DNA of 62,753 bases from Micromonospora sp. AMSO31t (GCF_008868175.1 NZ_WBKT01000017.1:1-62753), one strand, 5' to 3'; positions 24,815 to 35,454 are shown, counted from the stretch's first letter. Program-made: numbers and translations. The notes: generated from the sequence alone by a model not told the origin.

Positions 24815-26017
24815 GTGATGACGGACGGGCGGGGGGCGGAACTCCTGCGCGGCGGCGGGGGCAGTCACCGCGCGACCTTCCTGGAGCTCTTCCTCGACGT
24901 CGTCTTCGTCTTCGCCTTCACGCGGGTCTCGCAGCGGCTGATCGACGACGTGACGACGAGTGGCGGCCGCCTCCCGCTGGAGCTCACGCAGACCCTGGTG
25001 CTGCTGCTCGCGCTCTGGATGGTCTGGTCGCTGACCGCCTGGGCCACCAGCCACTACGATCCGGAGCGGCCGCCCATCCAGGCCGTGATGGTCGGGTCCA
25101 TGTTCGGCAGCCTGGTGATGGCCGTGTCGGTGCCGGCCGCGTACGGCCCGCACGGGTTGAGTTTCGCCGCCGGGTACGTGTCGATCCAGCTCGGCCGCTC
25201 GCTCTATCTGACCGTGGCGCTGCGCCGGCACCCCCAGCGGCACCTGTCCGGCCGGATCCTGGTCTGGTCGGGCGTCTCGGCCGTGCTCTGGCTGGGCGGT
25301 GGCCTGGTCGGGGAGGACGCGCGGCTGCTCTGCTGGGCGGTGGCCCTGGTGATCGACTACGTGGGCGTGGTCACCGGGTGGCCGGTGCCCCGGCTGGGCC
25401 GGGCGGCGGCCACGGCGTGGACGGTGACCGGCGAGCACCTGGCCGAGCGGTACCAGCAGTTCACCATCATCGCCCTGGGCGAGATGATCTTCGTGGCCGG
25501 CGTCGGCTTCAGCGGCAGCGACTTCACGCTGCTGCGCTGGATCGCCCTCATCGACGCCTTCGCCACCACCGTGCTGCTCTGGCGGATCTACTTCCACCGG
25601 GCGGGCTCGGTGCTGGTCGAGGCGGTGGCCCAGGCGCGGCAGCCGGCCCGGCTCGGCCAGTCGGCCACCTGGACCCACCTCACGATGATCGCCGGCATCG
25701 TCACCACGGCGGTCGGCTACGAGGTGGCCATCTCCGAGCCCGGGGGGCACGCCGACCTGGTCCGGGTGGCGGCCATCGTCGGGGGCCCGGCGCTCTTCGT
25801 GGTCGGCCGCGCCCGCTTCGAGTACGAGGTGTTCGGCCGGGTCTCCCGGTCCCGCGTGATCGGGCTGCTGCTCCTGGTCCTCGGCGTGCCGCTGCTGGGC
25901 CGGTTGCCGCTGATCGGCATCGCCGTCGGCGTCACGGTCGTGCTGACCGGGATGGCCGTGGCCGACGCGCTGCGGGCCCGCGGCCGCCCGCCGGAACACC
26001 CGGCGTCGCCGATGTGA
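24815..26017 (+). CDS. LtrA (low temperature requirement A) family membrane protein, copy 1
   Basis: This 400-residue integral membrane protein has about ten hydrophobic segments. It carries the family hallmarks TFLELFLDVVFVFAFTRVSQRL at the N-terminus (about residues 19-40), HLAERYQQFTIIALGE and LLWRIYFHRAG. LtrA was named from a Listeria cold-growth locus; its biochemical role is unknown. Starts at GTG 24815 and ATG 24818 are both possible. A paralogue follows after 74 bp on the same strand. Confidence 0.88.
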   Translation: MMTDGRGAELLRGGGGSHRATFLELFLDVVFVFAFTRVSQRLIDDVTTSGGRLPLELTQTLVLLLALWMVWSLTAWATSHYDPERPPIQAVMVGSMFGSLVMAVSVPAAYGPHGLSFAAGYVSIQLGRSLYLTVALRRHPQRHLSGRILVWSGVSAVLWLGGGLVGEDARLLCWAVALVIDYVGVVTGWPVPRLGRAAATAWTVTGEHLAERYQQFTIIALGEMIFVAGVGFSGSDFTLLRWIALIDAFATTVLLWRIYFHRAGSVLVEAVAQARQPARLGQSATWTHLTMIAGIVTTAVGYEVAISEPGGHADLVRVAAIVGGPALFVVGRARFEYEVFGRVSRSRVIGLLLLVLGVPLLGRLPLIGIAVGVTVVLTGMAVADALRARGRPPEHPASPM

Positions 26018-26091
26018 GCCGCCGCCCCCGGGCACGAAACCGGTGCGGCGGTCCGGTCGTTGGGAGCAGGGCGGCGGACGGGGGTGACACG

Positions 26092-27324
26092 GTGGAGGAA
26101 CGCGGTGCGGCACTGCTGCGCCCGCCGGGGAGCGCCGCCCGTGCCACCTTCCTGGAACTCTTCTTCGACCTGGTCTTCGTCTTCGCGCTGACCCGGGTCT
26201 CCCAGCGGCTGATCAACAGCCTGCCGGCCACCGGGTGGACGCTGGCCGCCGCGGTGGGCCGTACCGTGCTGCTCTTCCTGGTGCTGTGGCTGGTGTGGAC
26301 GATCACCGTCTGGGTGACCAGCCGCTACGAGCCGGAGCAGACCGTCATCCAGGCCGTCGTGGTCGGCACGATGTTCGCCAGCCTGGTCATGGGGGTGGCG
26401 CTGCCGCGGGCCCTGGAGGAGCGCGCCCTGCCGTTCGCGCTCGCGTACCTGGCGGTGATGCTCGGCCGGCCGCTGGTCGTCGCCGCGGCGCTGCACGGCC
26501 ATCCGCGGCGGCTCGTCCCGCTCCGGCTGGCCGCCTGGGCGGCGGCGACCGCGCCGATCTGGGTGGCCGGGGCGCTGGGCCCCGACGACCTGCGCCTGCC
26601 GCTCTGGGCCCTCGCCCTGACCGTCGACTACGTGGCGCTGTTCACCGGCTGGCCGCTGCCCCGGCTCGGTTCGTCGCCGATTCTCGGCTGGCGGATCGCC
26701 GGCGCGCACCTGGCCGAGCGCTACCAGCAGATCTTCCTCATCGCACTCGGCGAGTCGATCCTGGTCATCGGCGTGACGTACAGCGGCGAGGAGTTCTCCG
26801 GCGACGGCGCGGGCGCTTTCGTGGTCGCCTTCGTCACCACCGCGCTGCTCTGGCGGATCTACTTCCACCGGGCCGGGCACCTGCTGGCCGAGGCGCTGCG
26901 GCTGGCGCGCGTGCCGGGCCGGCTCGGCACGTCGGCCGCGATCACCCACCTGGTGATCGTGCTCGGCGTGCTCACCGCGGCGGTCGGGTACGAGGTGGTC
27001 ATCGCCGAGCCGTTCCACCGGTCCGACCCGGGCCTGCTGCTCTTCGTGGTGGGCGGGCCGCTGCTCTTCCTGGCCGGCAGGGCTCGCTTCGAGTACGAGA
27101 TCTTCGGCCGAGTTTCGCTGCCCCGGATCCTCGGCGGCGGCGTGCTGCTGCTCCTCGTCCCGCTGCTGGCGCACCTTCCCGCCGTGCGGGCCCTGTCCCT
27201 GGTGGCCGCCGTGCTGGCCGCCGTGGCGCTGCTGGATGCCCGACGCAGCCGGGGGCGCCCGCCGGAGATGTCGGCCTCCCCGCTCGGGCGGAAGGGACCG
27301 GACAGCAGCGGCCCGGAGGCCTGA
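26092..27324 (+). CDS. LtrA family membrane protein, copy 2
   Basis: This 410-residue paralogue of the preceding gene shares TFLELFFDLVFVFALTRVSQRL, HLAERYQQIFLIALGE, LLWRIYFHRAG and the C-terminal RSRGRPPEM near-end. The two arose by tandem duplication. The GTG at 26092 (VEERGAALLRPPG) places the start at the same distance from the conserved block as in copy 1. The gene converges on the antitoxin gene with 3 bp between stops. The product is an unknown transporter-like protein. Confidence 0.86.
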   Translation: MEERGAALLRPPGSAARATFLELFFDLVFVFALTRVSQRLINSLPATGWTLAAAVGRTVLLFLVLWLVWTITVWVTSRYEPEQTVIQAVVVGTMFASLVMGVALPRALEERALPFALAYLAVMLGRPLVVAAALHGHPRRLVPLRLAAWAAATAPIWVAGALGPDDLRLPLWALALTVDYVALFTGWPLPRLGSSPILGWRIAGAHLAERYQQIFLIALGESILVIGVTYSGEEFSGDGAGAFVVAFVTTALLWRIYFHRAGHLLAEALRLARVPGRLGTSAAITHLVIVLGVLTAAVGYEVVIAEPFHRSDPGLLLFVVGGPLLFLAGRARFEYEIFGRVSLPRILGGGVLLLLVPLLAHLPAVRALSLVAAVLAAVALLDARRSRGRPPEMSASPLGRKGPDSSGPEA

Positions 27325-27327
27325 CGC

Positions 27328-27639
27328 TCAGGCGGCGGTGGGGCGCGACAGCGCGGCCAGGGCCCGGCGCACGTCGGCCAGGGAGACCGTGGCGGACTCG
27401 TCGAGGTCGGCCAGGCCGGCCTCGATCCACTGCCGCATGAGCGTGGTCACCCCGATGCCGCGTGCCTCGGCGGCCGCCCGGACCCGCTCGTACGTCTCCA
27501 GCGGGAGGCGCACCGAGCGGCTGACCATCGGCACGTCGGTGTCGGGGGTGGGCAGCTCCGCGGGCTGGGTCTCGTCGATCAGGTCGGCGAGCGCGTCGCC
27601 GGCGTCGTGGAACCGCTTGGTCGCCTCGTTACGGTGCAT
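27328..27639 (-). CDS. Ribbon-helix-helix-like antitoxin
   Basis: This 103-residue acidic protein has a central VSRSVRLPLETYERVRAAAEARGIGVTTLMRQWIE segment of the CopG/BrnA type, in which the beta-strand binds operator DNA. Residues after about 80 may wrap the toxin. Its ATG (27637-27639) lies 11 nt inside the 3' end of the upstream toxin gene, so expression is coupled in a toxin-first order typical of brnTA. Autorepression is expected. Confidence 0.75.
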   Translation of the reverse strand: MHRNEATKRFHDAGDALADLIDETQPAELPTPDTDVPMVSRSVRLPLETYERVRAAAEARGIGVTTLMRQWIEAGLADLDESATVSLADVRRALAALSRPTAA

Positions 27640-27967
27640 CGTGACCGCCTCCTCGTCGGCGTGACCTCCGCACCGCGTCGTCGTAGCGCTTGGCCTCGAC
27701 GTCGCTCAGTTCGCGGGCGGAGAGGATGTCCCAGTCGTTGTCGCTGCCGTCGGCCTCGGCCAGCAGCACCGCGAGGCGTCGACCCCGGTGGTCGGTCGCG
27801 TAGACCACCATGACGTCGTCCCCGAGGTGCCGGATGACCCGCCGCATGCTGTGCAGGGCCTCCCAGACTTCCCCGGGCGTGACGTCGTAGACCCGCAGGT
27901 TGGCCAACGCCTCGTCGGTGAAGCTGAACCGGTTCCCCACGGACGCAGCGTACCACGCCCGTAACAC
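27629..27967 (-). CDS. BrnT-like ribonuclease toxin of a type II toxin-antitoxin pair
   Basis: This 112-residue protein has the BrnT layout: a short strand and helix FSFTDEALANLRVYDVTPGEVWEAL, a central strand pair DDVMVVYATDHRGRRLAVLL and the C-terminal WDILSARELSDVEAKRYDDA, which matches the ISAR...ERRRYE motif of BrnT. BrnT toxins are RelE-like mRNA endonucleases. The GTG at 27967 is preferred because AAGGGCGG precedes it; an internal GTG at 27940 would give a form 9 residues shorter. It overlaps the antitoxin gene. Family identity is by motif and gene order. Confidence 0.72.
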   Translation of the reverse strand: MLRAWYAASVGNRFSFTDEALANLRVYDVTPGEVWEALHSMRRVIRHLGDDVMVVYATDHRGRRLAVLLAEADGSDNDWDILSARELSDVEAKRYDDAVRRSRRRGGGHDAP

Positions 27968-28046
27968 GCGCCGCCCTTGTCACGATTTTCGCCGATCAAC
28001 CGTCGAGGGTGACAGGATGAGTCGTAATCCCTCGAGGAGGTCCGTG

Positions 28047-28403
28047 GTGAAGCGTCAGGCGTACCAGCCGATCCTGATCACCGACGCCTCGCGCAGCCAG
28101 GACGACCAGCTCACCAGCCGGCAGAAGCGCTACGTGCTGATGATGGGAATCCGGGTCGCGTGCCTGGTGCTCGGTGCGGTCCTGGTCGGCGTCAAGGCAC
28201 CGCTGCTCTGGCTGTGGCTGCCGCTCTGCGCCCTCGGGATGATGCTCATCCCCTGGCTGGCGGTGCTGCTGGCCAACGACCGCCCGCCGAAGGAGCAGCA
28301 CCGGCTGGCCGGGAAGCTCCAGGCCCGCCACCGCGACGAGACCCCGCCCATGTCGCTCACCGCCGAGGAGCGCCCGCACAAGGTCATCGACGCCGAGCCC
28401 TGA
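28047..28403 (+). CDS. DUF3099 membrane protein
   Basis: This 118-residue protein has the signature AYQPILITDASRSQDDQLTSRQKRYVLMMGIR, followed by two membrane helices (VACLVLGAVLVGV and LWLPLCALGMMLIPWLAVLLA) and a charged cytoplasmic tail. Function is unknown; the family is restricted to actinobacteria. The start is set at GTG 28047, 6 nt after AGGAGG (28035-28040). GTG 28044 and ATG 28017 are in-frame alternatives. Confidence 0.82.
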   Translation: MKRQAYQPILITDASRSQDDQLTSRQKRYVLMMGIRVACLVLGAVLVGVKAPLLWLWLPLCALGMMLIPWLAVLLANDRPPKEQHRLAGKLQARHRDETPPMSLTAEERPHKVIDAEP

Positions 28404-28435
28404 CCGGCCCGGGCGGCAGCCGCCCGGACCGGTCC
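28403..28435. terminator. Bidirectional hairpin between DUF3099 and the PfkB kinase gene
   Basis: A 6-bp outer stem (GACCGG/CCGGTC), one mismatch and an 8-bp inner stem (CCGGGCGG/CCGCCCGG) close a 3-nt loop between convergent genes. The first base is the last base of the DUF3099 stop codon. Confidence 0.65.
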
Positions 28436-28439
28436 ACCG

Positions 28440-29336
28440 TCAGGGCTGGGGCCGCGCGCCGACGGTGGTGACCGCCAGTGCGCCGAGATCGCCGGCCCGG
28501 GCCAGCGCCGCGCGCGGGTCCGCGCCGGCCAGCCACGCGGTGAGCAGGCCGGCGGCGAAGGCGTCGCCCGCCCCGGTCACGTCCACCACGGCCACCCCGG
28601 GCGCCGGGGCCGTCTCCACCAGCCCGGTCCGGTCCACCCAGACCGCGCCGGCCGCGCCCCGCTTCACCACCACCCGGTGGGCCACCGAGGTCAACGCCCG
28701 GGCCTGCGCCGCCGGGTCCAACCCGCCGGCCAGCACGGTCGCCTCGTCCGTGTTGACCAGCAGCAGGTCCACGTCGCGTACCCAGGTCAGGAAGGCCGTG
28801 CCGACCCGCCGCAGCGGGGCCGCGGAGGCCGCGTCGACGCTGGTGGTGAGCCCGCGCTCGCGGGCGGCGGCCAGCGCGCGCAGGCCCGCGCCGCGCGACC
28901 CCACGTCCAGCAGGGTGTATGCGGACAGGTGCAGATGCCCGGCGTCGGGCGCCGCCGCGACGGTCCGGTCGACGTGCCCGGTGGTCAGCCGCAGGTTCGC
29001 CCCGCGCTGGCTGACCATGGTCCGCTCCCCGTCGTGGGTGAGCACGATCACCGTGCCGGTCGGGTAGCCCTCGTGGCGCTCCACGGCACAGGTCACCCCG
29101 ACCCGCTCCAGTTCGGCGACCCGCTCGCGGCCCGTCTCGTCGTCGCCGACCGCGGCGACCAGGGTGACGTCCGCCCCCTGGCCGGCGAGCCAGGCCGCGG
29201 TGTTGGCCGCCTGGCCGCCGCCGCTGAACCGGATCCCGGCCGCGGTGTCCGAGCCGGTGGCGAGAGGACCGGAGAGCACCGCGAGCACGTCGGTGATGAC
29301 GTCGCCGACGACGACGATGCGGGGTGCCGGGCTCAT
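28440..29336 (-). CDS. PfkB-family carbohydrate kinase, probable pseudouridine kinase
   Basis: The 298-residue ribokinase-fold protein has the first PfkB signature ([21 protein letters not shown]) and the second ([17 protein letters not shown], with the catalytic Asp of GAGD). The family covers ribokinase, fructokinase and nucleoside kinases. Its ATG overlaps the stop of psuG (ATGA), so pseudouridine is the most likely substrate: the kinase makes pseudouridine 5'-phosphate and PsuG splits it to uracil and ribose 5-phosphate. The assignment rests on context. Confidence 0.85.
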   Translation of the reverse strand: MSPAPRIVVVGDVITDVLAVLSGPLATGSDTAAGIRFSGGGQAANTAAWLAGQGADVTLVAAVGDDETGRERVAELERVGVTCAVERHEGYPTGTVIVLTHDGERTMVSQRGANLRLTTGHVDRTVAAAPDAGHLHLSAYTLLDVGSRGAGLRALAAARERGLTTSVDAASAAPLRRVGTAFLTWVRDVDLLLVNTDEATVLAGGLDPAAQARALTSVAHRVVVKRGAAGAVWVDRTGLVETAPAPGVAVVDVTGAGDAFAAGLLTAWLAGADPRAALARAGDLGALAVTTVGARPQP

Positions 29337-30268
29337 GCCGGGGTGGCGGTGTGGCGGGTCGCCGCGGCAGCCGCGATCCGCGCCGCCAGCTCGGCGTTGC
29401 GCAGGATGATCCGCACGTTCACCGCCAGGCTGGCGCCCTCGGTGGCGGAGTGGAAGTGGGCCAGCAGGAACGGGGTCACCGCCTTGCCGGTCACCCCGTC
29501 GCGCGCCAGCATGGCCAGCCCCGTGGCCAGGGTGCGGTCGTGCAGCGCCGGGTCGAGCTGCTCGTCCACCGGCAGCGGGTTCGCCACGATCAGCCCGCCG
29601 GAGTGCACGCCCTGCTCCCGGCGGGCGGCCAGCACGTCGGCCGCCTGCTCCGGCGACTCCACCGACCAGTCCAGGTCGAAGCCGGCGTCGGTGAGGTAGA
29701 AGCCGGGGAAGCGGCGGGTGCGGTAGCCGACCACGCTCACGCCCAGGGTCTCCAGCCGCTCCAGGGTGGCGCCCACGTCGAGGATCGACTTCACCCCGGC
29801 GCAGACCACCGCGATCGGGGTCCGGGCCAGGGTGACCAGGTCGGCGGACTCGTCGAAGGTCTGCGTGGCCTCCCGGTGCACCCCGCCCAGGCCACCGGTG
29901 GCGAAGACGCCGATCCCGGCCGCCGCGGCCACCGCGCTGGTCGCCGCCACGGTGGTGGCGCCGTCCGCGCCGGTGGCGGCCGCCACGGCCAGGTCGCGCA
30001 CCGAGAGCTTGCTCACCCCGTCGACCGTGGCGAGCCGGGTGAGCTGGGCGTCGTCCAGCCCCACGATCAGCTCACCGGCGACCATGCCGATGGTGGCCGG
30101 AACGGCCCCCGCGTCCCGGACCGCCTGCTCGATCTGACGCGCGACGCGAAGATTGTCCGGTCGGGGCAGGCCGTGCGAGACGATGGTGCTCTCCAGGGCG
30201 ACGACCGGACGCCCGTCGCGCAGGGCGTCGGCCACCTCGGTGCCGAGACTGATGTGAAAGTTGGTCAC
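29333..30268 (-). CDS. psuG: Pseudouridine-5'-phosphate glycosidase
   Basis: The enzyme cleaves the C-C glycosidic bond of pseudouridine 5'-phosphate. The 311-residue protein carries [19 protein letters not shown] (catalytic Glu), the [22 protein letters not shown] segment, [13 protein letters not shown] and [17 protein letters not shown]. All are hallmarks of the indigoidine synthase A/PsuG family. The GTG at 30266-30268 is chosen: TACCGT lies 7 nt upstream, consistent with a leaderless mRNA. The stop overlaps the kinase start. Confidence 0.94.
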   Translation of the reverse strand: MTNFHISLGTEVADALRDGRPVVALESTIVSHGLPRPDNLRVARQIEQAVRDAGAVPATIGMVAGELIVGLDDAQLTRLATVDGVSKLSVRDLAVAAATGADGATTVAATSAVAAAAGIGVFATGGLGGVHREATQTFDESADLVTLARTPIAVVCAGVKSILDVGATLERLETLGVSVVGYRTRRFPGFYLTDAGFDLDWSVESPEQAADVLAARREQGVHSGGLIVANPLPVDEQLDPALHDRTLATGLAMLARDGVTGKAVTPFLLAHFHSATEGASLAVNVRIILRNAELAARIAAAAATRHTATPA

Positions 30269-30275
30269 TTCGGCT

Positions 30276-30281
30276 ACGGTA
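30276..30281 (-). promoter_or_regulatory. -10 element (TACCGT) of the psuG operon, probably leaderless
   Basis: On the minus strand TACCGT ends 7 nt before the GTG start of psuG, and no Shine-Dalgarno sequence is present. Confidence 0.45.
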
Positions 30282-30356
30282 CGGGCCGCCTCCGGCGCGG
30301 GCCCAGGTGGACCGGGCCGGATCGACCTGCAAAACTGGACCGTTGGAGGTGTAGTC

Positions 30357-30575
30357 GTGAGTACAGAGGTTCTCGAGCGTCCCGAGCTGAAGGACGCCGA
30401 CACCGGCCCGGAGATGTTCCACTACGTCCGCAAGGAGAAGATCGCGGAGAGTGCCGTCATGGGCACCTACGTGGTGGCGCTCTGCGGCGAGACCTTTCCG
30501 GTGACCAAGGCCGCCAAGCCCGGTTCCCCGGTCTGCCCGAAGTGCAAGGAGATCTACGACTCGTACCGCGAGTGA
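30357..30575 (+). CDS. DUF3039 small zinc-ribbon-like protein
   Basis: The 72-residue protein contains [26 protein letters not shown] and CPKCKEIYD. The single Cys and the CxxC pair could bind zinc. DUF3039 is a conserved actinobacterial family of unknown function, usually next to a helicase as here. The GTG at 30357 has GGAGG 7 nt upstream. It diverges from psuG. Confidence 0.88.
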   Translation: MSTEVLERPELKDADTGPEMFHYVRKEKIAESAVMGTYVVALCGETFPVTKAAKPGSPVCPKCKEIYDSYRE

Positions 30576-30579
30576 TCCG

Positions 30580-30600
30580 GGGCGGCCGTCCCGGCCGCCC
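30580..30600 (+). terminator. Hairpin after the DUF3039 gene
   Basis: GGGCGGCCG (30580-30588) pairs perfectly with CGGCCGCCC (30592-30600) around a 3-nt loop, 5 bp after the stop. There is no T-tract. It also lies just before the next gene's -10 element. Confidence 0.55.
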
Positions 30601-30603
30601 GCG

Positions 30604-30609
30604 TAACCT
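30604..30609 (+). promoter_or_regulatory. -10 element (TAACCT) of a probable leaderless TRIC-family mRNA
   Basis: TAACCT ends 6 nt before the GTG at 30616, and there is no ribosome-binding site. Confidence 0.5.
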
Positions 30610-30615
30610 GCGGCG

Positions 30616-31266
30616 GTGACCACCTCCACCGCCCTGCTCTTCGCCGACCTCACCGGCGTGGCGGTCTTCGCGGCCTCCGGCGCCTCCGCGGCGGTGGCCA
30701 AGCGGCTCGACCTCTTCGGGGTGATCTTCGTCGGCGTCGTCGCCGCCCTCGGCGGCGGGATCTTCCGCGACCTGGTCATCGACGAGGTGCCCCCGCTCGC
30801 CTTCGCCGACTGGCGGTACGCGGTCACCGCGGCGGTCACCGCCGCCGCCATCTTCTGGCTGCATCCCCAGTTCGCCCGGCTGCGCACCACCGTGCTGGTG
30901 CTCGACGCGGCCGGTCTCGCCCTGTTCACCGTCACCGGCACGCTCAAGGCGCTCGACGCCCACGTGCCGGCCGTCGGCGCCTGCATGATCGGCATGCTCA
31001 CGGCGATCGGCGGCGGGCTGGGCCGCGACCTGCTCACCGGCGAGATCCCGGTGGTGCTGCGCCGGGAGATCTACGCCGTGGCCGCGCTCGCCGGGTCGAT
31101 CACCGTGGCGCTGCTGTCGGCGTACGGCGCGGCGACCGCGGTGCCGCTGACCGTCGCGGCCGTCTTCGTGTTCGCGCTGCGCCTGGTGTCGCTGCGCCGC
31201 CGCTGGTCCGCCCCGGTGCCCACGATGCGACCGCCGCGCACCGGCGCCCGGGGACCGCAGGTCTGA
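30616..31266 (+). CDS. TRIC-type (UPF0126/YicG) cation channel family membrane protein
   Basis: The 216-residue protein has seven hydrophobic helices in two repeats. Each repeat carries a glycine-rich pore motif: ALGGGIFRDLV near residue 45 and AIGGGLGRDLLTGEIP near residue 135. This internal duplication marks the bacterial homologues of trimeric intracellular cation channels, which conduct K+ or other monovalent cations. Function in actinobacteria is not established. Confidence 0.88.
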   Translation: MTTSTALLFADLTGVAVFAASGASAAVAKRLDLFGVIFVGVVAALGGGIFRDLVIDEVPPLAFADWRYAVTAAVTAAAIFWLHPQFARLRTTVLVLDAAGLALFTVTGTLKALDAHVPAVGACMIGMLTAIGGGLGRDLLTGEIPVVLRREIYAVAALAGSITVALLSAYGAATAVPLTVAAVFVFALRLVSLRRRWSAPVPTMRPPRTGARGPQV

Positions 31267-31443
31267 GCCCCGCGGCGGGGTGGGCGGATGTGACCAGCGT
31301 GGCGTCGAGTGGGGCGGACGGCCCTCGCTGGTTATGCTGAGCCGGCCTTCGCGGCACCGGATGCGCGAGGGCCTTTTCATGGGCGGCCGCACCCGTGGCC
31401 CTCGGCCCGGGTCCGCCGTTGTGCGGTCGGAGAGGAGCTACGC

Positions 31444-33177
31444 GTGGCACCGCGGTTGCCGGCGCTCGACACGTTCCCGCCCCTGCGTGCCTGGCAGCGC
31501 AAGGCGATGGTGGAGTACCTGCGCCGCCGCACCGACGACTTCACGGCGGTCGCCACACCCGGCGCCGGCAAGACCACGTTCGCCCTGCGGATCGCCGCCG
31601 AGCTGCTGAACGACGGCACCGTCGAGGCGGTCACCGTGGTCGCGCCGACCGAGCACCTGAAGACCCAGTGGGCCGAGTCCGCCGCCCGGGTCGGCATCCA
31701 GCTCGACGCCGCCTTCCGCAACGCCGACCTGCACTCCGCGGCCGACTTCCACGGCGCGGTCGTCACGTACGCCCAGGTCGGCATGGCGCCACAGGTGCAC
31801 CGGCGGCGCACCATGACCCGGCGCACCCTGGTGATCCTCGACGAGATCCACCACGCCGGTGACTCACGCACCTGGGGCGACGGCGTCAAGGCGGCCTTCG
31901 AGCCCGCCGTACGCCGGCTGATGCTCACCGGCACGCCGTTCCGCTCCGACGACAACCCGATCCCGTTCGTCAGCTACGAGCGGGGCGGGGACGGGCTGCT
32001 CCGCTCCCGCGCCGACTCGGTCTACGGCTACTCCGACGCGCTGCGCGAGGGCGTGGTCCGGCCGGTGCTCTTCCTGGCGTACTCGGGGGAGACCCGGTGG
32101 CGCACCAACGCCGGCGAGGAGCTGGCCGCCCGGCTGGGCGAGCCGATGACCCAGGACCTCATCGCGCAGGCCTGGCGGACCGCGCTGGACCCGGCGGGCG
32201 ACTGGATGCCGCAGGTGCTGCGCGCGGCCGACGCCCGCCTGACCGTGCTCCGCAACAACGGCATGCCCGACGCCGGCGGTCTGGTGATCGCCAGCGACCA
32301 GCAGGTGGCCCGCTCGTACGCCAAGCTGCTGGAGCAGGTGACCGGTGAGAAGGCCGCCGTGGTGCTCTCCGACGACCAGGGCGCCTCCGCGCGGATCGCG
32401 ACGTTCGCGGCCTCCGAACAGCGCTGGCTCGTCGCGGTGCGGATGGTGTCCGAGGGCGTCGACATCCCCCGGCTGGCCGTCGGCGTCTACGCGACCAGCG
32501 CCAGCACCCCGCTCTACTTCGCGCAGGCGATCGGCCGGTTCGTCCGGGCCCGCCGCCCCGGCGAGACCGCCTCGGTCTTCCTGCCCAGCGTGCCGCACCT
32601 GCTCGGCCTGGCCAGCGAGATGGAGGCCGAGCGGGACCACGTGCTCGGCAAGCCGAAGGACTCCGACGGCCTCGACGACGACCTGCTGGAGCGTGCCCAG
32701 CGGGACGACCAGGCCAGCGGCGAGCTGGAGAAGCGGTTCGCGGCGCTCTCCGCGACCGCCGAGCTGGACCAGGTGATCTTCGACGGGGCCTCGTTCGGCA
32801 CGGCCGCCCAGGCGGGCACCCCGGAGGAGGAGGAATACCTCGGCCTGCCCGGGCTGCTCACCGCCGACCAGGTCTCCATGCTGCTCACCAAGCGGCAGGC
32901 CGAGCAGCTTGCCGCGCAGCGGCGCCGGGCCACCCAGCGGGCCGCTGAGCCGGCCGCTGCGGCCCCGTCGGCGGCCCCGCCACCGATGAGTGCCGCCCAG
33001 CGCCGGGTGGCCCTACGACGGCAGCTGAACGCCCTGGTGGCCGCCCGCCACCACCGCACCGGCCAGCCCCACGGCAAGATCCACGCCGAACTCCGCCGCC
33101 TCTGCGGCGGCCCGCCCAGCGCCCAGGCAACGATCGAGCAGCTCGAAGAACGCATCGCCACGGTCCAGACCCTCTGA
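31444..33177 (+). CDS. Superfamily II DEAD/DEAH-box helicase
   Basis: The 577-residue protein has Walker A ATPGAGKTTFAL (about residues 37-48), motif II in the form DEIHHAG (about 133), motif III LTGTPFRSD and the C-terminal helicase domain with SEGVDIPRL and QAIGRFVRARR. It resembles the conserved actinobacterial helicase found next to DUF3039, related to the type III restriction/UvrB-like branch. The last 150 residues contain an Ala/Arg-rich coiled stretch. The GTG at 31444 follows GAGAGGAG at good spacing. Its substrate, DNA or RNA, is unknown. Confidence 0.9.
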   Translation: MAPRLPALDTFPPLRAWQRKAMVEYLRRRTDDFTAVATPGAGKTTFALRIAAELLNDGTVEAVTVVAPTEHLKTQWAESAARVGIQLDAAFRNADLHSAADFHGAVVTYAQVGMAPQVHRRRTMTRRTLVILDEIHHAGDSRTWGDGVKAAFEPAVRRLMLTGTPFRSDDNPIPFVSYERGGDGLLRSRADSVYGYSDALREGVVRPVLFLAYSGETRWRTNAGEELAARLGEPMTQDLIAQAWRTALDPAGDWMPQVLRAADARLTVLRNNGMPDAGGLVIASDQQVARSYAKLLEQVTGEKAAVVLSDDQGASARIATFAASEQRWLVAVRMVSEGVDIPRLAVGVYATSASTPLYFAQAIGRFVRARRPGETASVFLPSVPHLLGLASEMEAERDHVLGKPKDSDGLDDDLLERAQRDDQASGELEKRFAALSATAELDQVIFDGASFGTAAQAGTPEEEEYLGLPGLLTADQVSMLLTKRQAEQLAAQRRRATQRAAEPAAAAPSAAPPPMSAAQRRVALRRQLNALVAARHHRTGQPHGKIHAELRRLCGGPPSAQATIEQLEERIATVQTL

Positions 33178-33217
33178 CCGGTCTGGCCCCCGGCCGGACG
33201 GTTGGGGTGGGTGCGCA

Positions 33218-33257
33218 AAAGCCGGCCGGAGGTCCCTGGGGACCTCCGGCCGGCTTT
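33218..33257. terminator. Strong bidirectional terminator between the helicase and DUF7455 genes
   Basis: A perfect stem of about 18 bp (AAAGCCGGCCGGAGGTC from 33218, pairing to 33257) closes a very short loop and is flanked by A and T runs. Confidence 0.9.
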
Positions 33258-33282
33258 ATGTCGAGTTGCGGATTCTTCGTAC

Positions 33283-33516
33283 TCAGTTCGCCATCAGATC
33301 GGCGCCACGCCAGCTGAACTCGGGGTCCGACGCGTAGCGCACGGTGATCTTCACGAGATCCTCCGCGTACTTGTTCGCGTGGTGCCCACAGAACACCAGC
33401 TCGCTCCCACCCGCCAGAGTGATCCGGAGCTTGCCGGCAGCATTGCAGCGGTCGCACCGTTCATCGGCGGCCGGGGGGCTCACCGTCTCGGGCGGCGGCG
33501 TGAGGGTCGGGGTCAT
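33283..33516 (-). CDS. DUF7455 small zinc-binding protein
   Basis: This 77-residue protein has CDRCNAA and FCGHHANKYAEDL, a CxxC plus CxHH pair that fits a small zinc finger. Proteins of this family are regularly encoded beside the principal sigma gene in actinobacteria, as here, but no role is known. The ATG at 33514-33516 has GGAAGG upstream. The 245 bp between it and hrdB hold its promoter region; I could not fix a -35/-10 pair. Confidence 0.85.
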   Translation of the reverse strand: MTPTLTPPPETVSPPAADERCDRCNAAGKLRITLAGGSELVFCGHHANKYAEDLVKITVRYASDPEFSWRGADLMAN

Positions 33517-33761
33517 CGCCTTCCTCCTCTGGTCGTCACCGATGAACACTCTCTTCGGTTGCTCACCTATCGTGCAACACCCTTCTCGGGCCCTGCCTTC
33601 CCTGTGTGCCCGTCGGGGACGGAGGTCACACCTGGCGTGGGAGACAGTGTGCCGTGCACCAAGGGTGCCACGTCAACGATCACAAACGGGCAACCGTCAG
33701 GTCACCGGTGAGTGTTCTACGGCTGGTGATCAAACCGACACGTCTGGTTGACGCGTGCCGG

Positions 33762-35312
<1,551 letters not shown>

Positions 35313-35454
35313 GAATGACCTTCCGGAGGCGAAGAGCGAGCACGGCCGGGTCGTCCGGCACGGCAAGGAACGCGGTGTCGGGCGATGTCGTTGAGGGACC
35401 CCCGTGTCCCGGGCCGGCCGGTCGCTGGCGGTCCGTGGCGCGTGGGCAGGGTGA

